Positions 1 through 5,387 of a stretch of DNA of 9,430 bases are shown here, in pieces. Position 1 is the stretch's first letter; each line of letters opens with the position of its first letter. Source of the stretch: Blastocatellia bacterium. Lineage in GTDB: Bacteria > Acidobacteriota > Blastocatellia > Chloracidobacteriales > JADJPF01. The position numbers were made by a program, and so were the translations under genes. The notes beneath the pieces were generated by a model. That model worked only from the letters and a program-made list of their open reading frames with translations, searched no databases and had not been told where the DNA came from. The stretch is from NCBI GenBank assembly GCA_016789295.1, contig JAEUQL010000114.1, forward strand, positions 1-9,430. The letters run 5' to 3'.

Positions 1-54
1 GCGCCTGGAGGCTTGGCGTTGGCTGAGCTGTTGAAAGGCGAACCTTCTCTATAG
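1..54 (+). CDS. Possible 3' end of an unidentified CDS (partial)
   Basis: Frame 1 from the first base is open for 17 codons and stops at TAG (52-54), giving a tail that reads APGGLALAELLKGEPSL. The other two + frames stop sooner. The stretch is visibly richer in G and C than the intergenic DNA after it, as expected for coding sequence. The Gly-Gly-Leu-Ala-Leu-Ala-Glu-Leu-Leu pattern resembles the last helix of several enzyme families, including FAD-dependent oxidoreductases, but 17 residues are too few to name a family. The 99 nt between this stop and the next gene hold no obvious promoter or strong terminator. Confidence 0.35.
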   Translation, partial: APGGLALAELLKGEPSL

Positions 55-153
55 AGAGTTCCTTTAGATATCAGGTGTGTTGTTTCAGCGTCAAACTAAG
101 GAATCCCCGTTTTTCAAAACCGGGAAGATGTCAAATCAGAGATATTTACCAAA

Positions 154-1755
154 ATGCAAAGCTGTGAAAAATTCCAGAAAGAGTTAAACGGCCTTTTCTA
201 CCCATTGGCTATAGGCTTAATACTGTCTATGCCACTGATAATAAAAGGGATACCGGTTGGAACTGATACTGCCCACCACTACCGCATGGCTATTGGGTTT
301 TATGACTGTCTCAAGCAAGGAGATCCGTATCCGTCATGGTTTGCTTCAACAAACAATGGATACGGTGATCCAAGTGTCAGGTTCTATCCTCCCTTATTCT
401 ATTGGTTACTTTCTATCTCAAATCTACTCACACAAGACTGGTACTTTGCAAGCATAGTAACTTTTGTTCTACTTAATATACTAGCAAGCGTTGGTGTATA
501 TCTTTGGGCACGTCAGTTGACAGATAGTTCTTTTGCTGTTGCAGCACCTATTTTCTACCTTCTATCACCATTTCACGCAAACCAACTTTATCAAAGTACA
601 CTCTATACTCAATATGCCTCTATGAGTCTTCTACCTCTACTGTTTGCTCTGGTCGAATCGATACTGGCTCAACCCAAGTGGAGAAGTAGTGCAGCTTTTG
701 GTCTCTTATATGCACTCTTTTTCATCATCAATATGCCAATTACAGTTATTGGCTCTCTCTCTTTAGCCATCTACTTTCTGGCTAGATTTTTTCAAACACG
801 CAACCAGGCTTCTCTTCAGAAAATATCTTTTGGAGTAGTGATAGGACTACTTTTGAGTTGTTTCTACTGGATGACAGTAGTCTTTGAGCTTCAGTGGAAG
901 TATCCAAGTGGTGCTCCTCAAGGTGAGTGGTATAACTACACAAAAAATTTTCTATTCTCTAGCAGCTTAAAACAGTACTTACTAATCATTTTACTTGCAA
1001 CTTTTGGAACAAGTGCCATCACACCATTATATCTCTTCTATCAACAAAAACGTGTCTGTGCACTATCAGTATTAGCATTATTCAGTTTTTTAATGTCAAC
1101 TGTCGTTAGCAAGCCTCTATGGGATATCTTGCCACCTCTGCAAGAAACACAATTTCCTTGGAGGTGGCTTTCAATCACGTCTCTATCTCTATCTATACTT
1201 GCTACTATTAGCCTGCCTCAAATTTTTTTACTTTGGCAAAAAAAGAGAATCTTAGTAGCAACAGTTGTAGTAATTACACTCTCTTCTCTCTGCTTTACAG
1301 TTTTTCGAGTAATTCGGCCATCGGTGCTTTTAGATAGGAGAGGGTTTTTAAGCTCCATAGAAATGTTAGGTAGTTCACCAACCAACAAAGACTTTCTAAC
1401 CATTTGGGCAAAACCCGTTCAGCCTATGAGCAGTCTTGTTGAAGCAAAAAATAGGACTGTCTCTTCAGTAAACTGGTTACCAGAAGTAAAAACCTTTCAT
1501 GTCACTGCTGGACAGACGACTGATGCACGACTAAAACTCTATTACTACCCTCATTGGATAGCTACAAGCAATGGAGAAAAACTCGAAACAAAACCTGCTT
1601 CTGATGGAGCTATACTTGTAAAACTTCCTCCAAGAGAGGCAGAAATAAAAGTAGTATTTAAGGAACCTATTACTAGCAAAATATCTCTACTAGTTAGTTC
1701 AATAGCTTTTCTTTTTGTTCTGATAATAATTGTGATAAAGAGAGAAGCAATTTGA
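154..1755 (+). CDS. Polytopic membrane protein, 6-PTPS-related / GT-C-like family
   Basis: This is a 533-residue integral membrane protein. A first membrane segment (about 14-32) leads into a loop with Asp38 and His41-His42 (GTDTAHHYR) and an aromatic stretch ending RFYPPLFYWL (76-85). This is the layout of GT-C-type enzymes and of the bacterial '6-pyruvoyl-tetrahydropterin synthase-related' membrane proteins, which despite the name are not pterin enzymes. About nine to eleven more hydrophobic segments follow up to about residue 380. The motif QFPWRWL (333-339) is characteristic of this family and of YfhO-like proteins. Residues about 430-505 form a soluble, probably beta-rich domain containing YYPHW, and a last segment (about 509-527) precedes a short basic tail (KREAI). 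By family analogy it may transfer sugars or modify lipid-linked glycans at the outer face of the inner membrane, but no reaction is proven. ATG 154 is the first usable start after an in-frame TAA at 97-99. Its ribosome binding site is weak. It appears to be a single-gene unit. Confidence 0.7.
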   Translation: MQSCEKFQKELNGLFYPLAIGLILSMPLIIKGIPVGTDTAHHYRMAIGFYDCLKQGDPYPSWFASTNNGYGDPSVRFYPPLFYWLLSISNLLTQDWYFASIVTFVLLNILASVGVYLWARQLTDSSFAVAAPIFYLLSPFHANQLYQSTLYTQYASMSLLPLLFALVESILAQPKWRSSAAFGLLYALFFIINMPITVIGSLSLAIYFLARFFQTRNQASLQKISFGVVIGLLLSCFYWMTVVFELQWKYPSGAPQGEWYNYTKNFLFSSSLKQYLLIILLATFGTSAITPLYLFYQQKRVCALSVLALFSFLMSTVVSKPLWDILPPLQETQFPWRWLSITSLSLSILATISLPQIFLLWQKKRILVATVVVITLSSLCFTVFRVIRPSVLLDRRGFLSSIEMLGSSPTNKDFLTIWAKPVQPMSSLVEAKNRTVSSVNWLPEVKTFHVTAGQTTDARLKLYYYPHWIATSNGEKLETKPASDGAILVKLPPREAEIKVVFKEPITSKISLLVSSIAFLFVLIIIVIKREAI

Positions 1756-1760
1756 ATTAG

Positions 1761-1786
1761 GAGCGTGTTATCAACATAACACGCTC
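1761..1786. terminator. Perfect 10-bp hairpin between convergent genes
   Basis: GAGCGTGTTA (1761-1770) and TAACACGCTC (1777-1786) are exact reverse complements around a 6-nt loop, TCAACA. The hairpin starts 5 nt after the stop of the membrane-protein gene and lies 9 nt beyond the stop of the convergent transporter gene, which is where a shared bidirectional terminator is expected. Neither side has a clean uninterrupted T run, only the mixed AATCATTACTTATTTC on the + side. Termination may therefore be incomplete, or the hairpin may mainly protect transcript 3' ends. Confidence 0.65.
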
Positions 1787-1795
1787 AATCATTAC

Positions 1796-3745
1796 TTATT
1801 TCGATTTTTTAGAAGCGTAGTAGAGTACTCCTAAAACCAGAAGAGTCATAAAAACAGCACCAAAGCTACCCATACTACCAGTAAGGATTGGTTGAGACTC
1901 TTTTGGTACTGCTCCAGCAGCAACAGCACCGGCTATAGCAATTCCTGCAAGACCTTCTCCAGCTATCAATCCAGAAGCACAGAGTACCCCTGCATTCGAT
2001 TCCGATTTCCCAGCATCTGCACCATCTGCAAAACGTCTTACAAGCCCACCCAAGAATATTGGCGTCATTGAACTGAGCGGTAGGTAGAGACCTATAGCAA
2101 AAGCAAGACCTGGAAGTCCTGCAAGAATAGCACTTATGGCAAAAGCTATTCCAACCGTTACCAAAGTCCAGGGCAGTGAACCAGAAAGTACTCCCTCAAT
2201 TACAGTCTTCATCAAAGTTGCTTGTGGAGCAGGAAGTTGCTCAGAACCAAATTGATATGCAGTGCCAAGTGCAAGTACAGTTCCAGCAACTGCCCAGCAA
2301 GCAATAGAGGCACTCAAAAGTTGACCGGCTTGTTGACGATAAGGCGTACCTTTAACAATATAGCCTGTCTTCAAGTCTTGTGATATGTCACCAGCCTTTG
2401 ACGCAGCTATACAGACTACTGTACCAACAGTCAACACTGCAAACTTTGCGTCTGTACCAGTCCAACCAAGAGCAACAAAGATGGCACTTGTAGCAAGTAG
2501 TGTGACGAGAGTCATTCCTGATGTAGGGTTACTTGATACACCTATTAAACCAACTATACGTGAAGATACTGCAACAAATAGGATTCCAAAAAGGGCTACT
2601 CCACAAGCAGCTACAAGTCGTTGCATAAGAGTAAGATTTCCTGCTAGAAGTCCTGGGACAAAACCAAGTATCAGAACAACTACTGCTGCTCCTGCTAGTA
2701 CTACAGTTCCTGGCAAGTCTCTATCTAATCTCTCTTCTTCGGTCATCTTCTCATCTCTTTTTTCACTCTTTCTCAACCCTGCTATTATGGCCATTAACGA
2801 CTTGTACATTGTAGGAAGTGATTGAAGAACTGTTATGGTACCAGCCGCTGCTACTGCTCCAGCACCTATATAACGAATGTAAGAAGACCATATCTGTGCT
2901 GCTGTCATGTCGTGAATGGGAACACGGTCTTTTGGTTTAAGAATCTCAGGAAAGAGCACAACACTACTGCTGTCACCAACTATTGCAAATATTGGGATCA
3001 TTACAACTGCAGCGATCAAGCTACCCGATACCATAATGCCCGAAGCACGATAGCCTACAATGTATCCTACAGCGATCAATGCAGGAGCTATTTCTAATGC
3101 AACAACAGCTTTTGGCAGTATTGGAAGCGTGTATCTGATGACATCTGGCATCAGGTGGAAGAGGCCAAGACTTAGCTTTATTGCAGCACCAACTCCAAGA
3201 CCTATAAAGATCCATTTCAGATTTGAAGCCTCACCCTCCGCAGCTTTTAGAACTTCTGCGCACGCTCTTCCTTCCGGGTAAGGAAGCTCTTTGTCCGCTT
3301 CAACTATTAGCAACCGTCTTAGCGGAATCATTGCGCAAACACCCAAAATTCCTCCAAGCATCGCAAGTATGGCCATCTGAAGGTAGTTTGGAGGCGATCC
3401 CCAAAGAAAAAGTGCTGGAATAGTAAAGATCGTTCCTACGGCTAGAGAGGAGCTAGCACTACCAACAGTCTGTGCAAGGTTGGCTTCGAGTATAGTTCCC
3501 CGCCCCCAAAACTGTGAAAATGCCCGAAAAACAGCTATGGAGAGTACAGCTATTGGGATCGAAGTCGAAACCGTTAAGCCAACTCTTAAACCAAGATAGG
3601 CATTAGCAGCACCAAAGATCACCCCAAAAACTATTCCAGTAGCCAAAGCTTTTGCACTTACTTCGATCATCTGCTCTGTCACTGCTGGATAACTCTTCTT
3701 TTCCAGACTGCTTGTACTAACAGCTTTCTTCTTTCGATCTTTCAT
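1796..3745 (-). CDS. OPT-family oligopeptide transporter
   Basis: This is a 649-residue, very hydrophobic protein of the OPT (oligopeptide transporter) family, a secondary carrier in the inner membrane that imports peptides or, in some relatives, metal chelates. The substrate of the bacterial branch is usually unknown. Family blocks seen, numbered from the ATG: NAYLGLRVGLTVS (48-60), ELPYPEGRACAEVL (153-166), NPTSGMTLVTLLATS (406-420), SKAGDISQDLKTGY (449-462) followed by IVKGTPYRQQ, and LYLPLSSMTPIFLGGLVRR (553-571). A charged cytoplasmic loop rich in Lys and Glu lies at about 324-344. Length and block order match a full-length bacterial member. The open frame reaches back to a TTG at 3814, but that codon has no ribosome binding site and would add a polar, unconserved 23-residue head. 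The ATG at 3745 follows AAGGAAG by 5 nt and is preferred. It appears monocistronic, divergent from the dut operon and convergent with the upstream membrane-protein gene. Confidence 0.93.
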   Translation of the reverse strand: MKDRKKKAVSTSSLEKKSYPAVTEQMIEVSAKALATGIVFGVIFGAANAYLGLRVGLTVSTSIPIAVLSIAVFRAFSQFWGRGTILEANLAQTVGSASSSLAVGTIFTIPALFLWGSPPNYLQMAILAMLGGILGVCAMIPLRRLLIVEADKELPYPEGRACAEVLKAAEGEASNLKWIFIGLGVGAAIKLSLGLFHLMPDVIRYTLPILPKAVVALEIAPALIAVGYIVGYRASGIMVSGSLIAAVVMIPIFAIVGDSSSVVLFPEILKPKDRVPIHDMTAAQIWSSYIRYIGAGAVAAAGTITVLQSLPTMYKSLMAIIAGLRKSEKRDEKMTEEERLDRDLPGTVVLAGAAVVVLILGFVPGLLAGNLTLMQRLVAACGVALFGILFVAVSSRIVGLIGVSSNPTSGMTLVTLLATSAIFVALGWTGTDAKFAVLTVGTVVCIAASKAGDISQDLKTGYIVKGTPYRQQAGQLLSASIACWAVAGTVLALGTAYQFGSEQLPAPQATLMKTVIEGVLSGSLPWTLVTVGIAFAISAILAGLPGLAFAIGLYLPLSSMTPIFLGGLVRRFADGADAGKSESNAGVLCASGLIAGEGLAGIAIAGAVAAGAVPKESQPILTGSMGSFGAVFMTLLVLGVLYYASKKSK

Positions 3746-3750
3746 CAAAT

Positions 3751-3757
3751 CTTCCTT
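3751..3757 (-). promoter_or_regulatory. Ribosome binding site that sets the OPT transporter start
   Basis: On the - strand AAGGAAG (3757 to 3751) lies 5 nt before the ATG at 3745-3743. It is the only purine-rich Shine-Dalgarno-like sequence near the 5' end of this frame. The farther TTG at 3814 is preceded by a pyrimidine-rich stretch. This decides the start for the 649-residue form. Confidence 0.75.
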
Positions 3758-3860
3758 TCGGCTGAACTTTTTCACTGAGAGAGTTATTAAGTATGGTTCA
3801 GAAATAGAGCACAAAATAGCAAAAGAGAAAACAGTTTTTTTCTCTTAAAAGGTTTTATAT

Positions 3861-3911
3861 AGAATATCCTTCCATTAAAGGCTTGCAATAGCAGAGACTC
3901 CTGCTTAATCT
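3861..3911. promoter_or_regulatory. Candidate divergent sigma70-like promoter pair
   Basis: The 200-nt gap between the OPT gene (-) and the dut operon (+) must hold both promoters. TTGCAA at 3883-3888 is its own reverse complement, so it can be read as a -35 box either way. On the - strand it is followed after 16 nt by TATTCT (3866-3861), and on the + strand after 17 nt by TAATCT (3906-3911). All boxes are imperfect matches to the consensus. The + start would give a leader of about 28 nt to the first operon gene, and the - start a leader of over 100 nt. The same gap has a poly-T stretch near 3835-3841 and a short inverted pair, AATCTG (3907-3912) and CAGATT (3927-3932). This is a guess from spacing only. 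Confidence 0.2.
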
Positions 3912-3945
3912 GGAGTTCGCAAAAATCAGATTTTAGAGGCCAGAG

Positions 3946-4305
3946 ATGCAGATTTATTGGACTGCTTATGATCGTTTACGTTTTGCTGCAAGAAATATTT
4001 TAGAAAGTGCTGACCGTAGCGAAATAAGATCTCACAACAGTTTCTGGCCTGCAGGAACCACTATTGAAGACGTTGAAGCTTGGCTCAAACGTACTGTATC
4101 ACTCAACTCAGATAAACTAAAAGTAGCAAAAGATTTTCATTGTGGAGCAGGCTTCTCTGTCTACGAATTCAAGCTTGATAATGGCATAGTTGTAAGGCTA
4201 GGCATCAACAGCCACGGCCGTATAACACTTTTTCAACCACTCACCGGACCAAATGTCATCAGAGTAGATATGCAAGAGGCAGAGTACCTCTTTTCACTCA
4301 TATAG
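3946..4305 (+). CDS. Uncharacterised 119-aa protein, first gene of the dut operon
   Basis: I do not recognise this family. The 119-residue product has no signal peptide and no membrane segment, so it is probably cytoplasmic. The N-terminal part looks helical (about 4-22, TAYDRLRFAARNILESADR, and about 39-52, TIEDVEAWLKRTVS). The second half reads as beta strands, with VYEFKLDNGIVVRLGI (72-87) and GRITLFQP (91-98) like a small sheet or hairpin domain. There are no Cys pairs, nucleotide-binding loops or metal motifs; the single Cys is Cys66. The ATG is preceded by TAGAGG with 6 nt spacing, so the start is well supported. The next gene begins 32 nt downstream on the same strand, suggesting co-transcription with the 193-aa gene, dut and the OmpA-like gene. 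The reading frame is trusted because of operon position, start signal and ordinary amino-acid composition. Confidence 0.75.
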   Translation: MQIYWTAYDRLRFAARNILESADRSEIRSHNSFWPAGTTIEDVEAWLKRTVSLNSDKLKVAKDFHCGAGFSVYEFKLDNGIVVRLGINSHGRITLFQPLTGPNVIRVDMQEAEYLFSLI

Positions 4306-4337
4306 TACTCACCAACCACACAATATAGGAGCAAATA

Positions 4338-4919
4338 ATGCCAGTTAGACTAACACTTGAGATAAAGCTTTGGAATCCAGGCGAGCAAGAAAGGATATTT
4401 ACAGGAGACGACCTGATTGCCAACTGGGCTACTCTAAACTCGGACAAACAACTACTGCAGGCTATCATGTTGGATAATTTCCGAATGGTGCTGAGCGTAG
4501 ATGGAAAGGTAGTTTCGCGCTGTGCGTTTATGTATGATGGAGAGTCTTCTCCAGACCTTATGTACCTCTATGAACAGCACCTTCCAGCACTCTATCAAGG
4601 GCAATCTGTAACTATAGAGTTTTTTGAAGAGATGACAGCTTGGCGGCTAATACCTGAAAACAAAGAAGATATGAAATGGGAAGTTATCGATAATTCTGCT
4701 GGCCTCGATAGCATCAACGTTGAAAATGAAGGGGTGTGTAAACGTTTGCCGTTTGTAACTGCTGCCATGGATTGGCTTGCAAAAGCTATCGAAGTAATGG
4801 AAAAGTACAAGGAAAACAAAAAAGCTGCTGGAGGAGAAGACTTAACCTCACAGATAGAGTATGCACATCGTCTGCTAGATTTTTCACGAAAAACACTTTC
4901 TGGTGTAGGTTGGAGATAG
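4338..4919 (+). CDS. Uncharacterised 193-aa protein upstream of dut
   Basis: I do not recognise this family. The 193-residue product has no signal peptide or membrane segment. Residues 1-118 look mostly beta and acidic, with PVRLTLEIKLWNP (2-14), MVLSVDGKVVSRCAFMYDG (50-68) and SVTIEFFEEMTAWRLIPE (90-107) as alternating strands. A short, more variable linker follows, then a helical C-terminal half (about 138-188) with VTAAMDWLAKAIEVMEKYKENKK (140-162) and SQIEYAHRLLDFSRKTL (171-187). It may be a beta domain with a helical hairpin for dimerisation or partner binding, which is inference only. The start is backed by AGGAG with 6 nt spacing before the ATG. Its stop lies 6 nt before the dut start, so the dut ribosome binding site (GGAGA, 4912-4916) falls inside its last codons and the two genes are probably translationally coupled. 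No enzymatic motif was found. Confidence 0.8.
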   Translation: MPVRLTLEIKLWNPGEQERIFTGDDLIANWATLNSDKQLLQAIMLDNFRMVLSVDGKVVSRCAFMYDGESSPDLMYLYEQHLPALYQGQSVTIEFFEEMTAWRLIPENKEDMKWEVIDNSAGLDSINVENEGVCKRLPFVTAAMDWLAKAIEVMEKYKENKKAAGGEDLTSQIEYAHRLLDFSRKTLSGVGWR

Positions 4920-4925
4920 TTTAAA

Positions 4926-5384
4926 ATGAAACCCCTTAAAGTAAAGCGATTGATAGATGCTGCCCGCTTGCCAACCAAAATGACTTCAGACAGTGCTGGA
5001 TTTGATATCTATGCAGCAGCCGAAACCATCATTCCAGCATCTTCACTAGCAGATGATGGAAAAGTAGATGTAGGCCGAGCACTTATTCAAACCGGCTTAG
5101 CTGTAGAGATACCTCAAGGCATGGTTGGGAGAATAGGATCGCGTTCTGGCCTCTCTGTGAAAAACAATTTGGAGGTAGGAGCCGGCTGGATCGATGCAGA
5201 CTATCGTGGAGAAGTCTGTATTGAACTAAAAAACTTCTCTTCAAAACCTTTTAAGGTCGCTGTTGGTGACCGTGTTGCTCAGCTTGTAGTTTTGCCTCTA
5301 GCAGAAGTGGAAGTTGTTGAAACAGTTGACCTTGAATCGAGTGTGCGTGGAGAAGGTGGCTTTGGCTCTACAGGAAAGAGGTAA
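4926..5384 (+). CDS. dut: dUTP diphosphatase (dUTPase)
   Basis: This enzyme hydrolyses dUTP to dUMP and pyrophosphate, keeping uracil out of DNA and supplying dUMP for thymidylate synthesis. It acts in the cytoplasm as a homotrimer. All five trimeric-dUTPase motifs are present in order: 1, AGFDIYAA (24-31); 2, GRIGSRSGL (68-76); 3, GAGWIDADYRGEV (85-97), with catalytic Asp90 and the deoxyribose-selecting Tyr93; 4, GDRVAQL (114-120); 5, RGEGGFGSTG (141-150), the mobile C-terminal lid. Asp90 and the Tyr distinguish it from dCTP deaminase relatives. The 152-residue length is normal. Two oddities are an extra loop of about ten residues around 38-48 (ASSLADDGKVD), where most bacterial enzymes have a short turn, and Trp88 where a Val, Leu or Thr is more usual. 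It lies 6 nt after the 193-aa gene and 3 nt before the OmpA-like gene, clearly inside an operon. Confidence 0.97.
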   Translation: MKPLKVKRLIDAARLPTKMTSDSAGFDIYAAAETIIPASSLADDGKVDVGRALIQTGLAVEIPQGMVGRIGSRSGLSVKNNLEVGAGWIDADYRGEVCIELKNFSSKPFKVAVGDRVAQLVVLPLAEVEVVETVDLESSVRGEGGFGSTGKR

Positions 5385-5387
5385 ACA

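Noticed and set aside
46..57. Perfect 12-bp palindrome TCTCTATAGAGA overlapping the stop codon of the left partial gene
   Set aside because: It has no loop, so it makes a poor RNA hairpin. CTATAGAG-like words recur in this AT-rich DNA (for example near 4613 and 5521), so it is not a convincing site.
105..126. Possible hairpin CCCCGTTTT / AAAACCGGG before the first membrane-protein gene
   Set aside because: It has one internal mismatch, only a 2-nt loop and no following T run. It is too weak to call as terminator or riboswitch.
128..187. Short frame from ATG 128 encoding about 19 residues overlapping the 533-aa gene start
   Set aside because: No good ribosome binding site, overlap with a well-supported gene and no recognisable composition. 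Treated as chance.
2385..3423. Several + strand frames of 66-146 aa antisense to the OPT gene
   Set aside because: Their translations are rich in Thr, Ser, Pro and Arg or Cys and Tyr without motifs, while the - strand frame matches a known family throughout. They are shadows.
4595..4978. - strand frame of 127 aa across the 193-aa gene and dut start
   Set aside because: It is antisense to dut and the operon, has no start signal of note and looks like a complement artefact.
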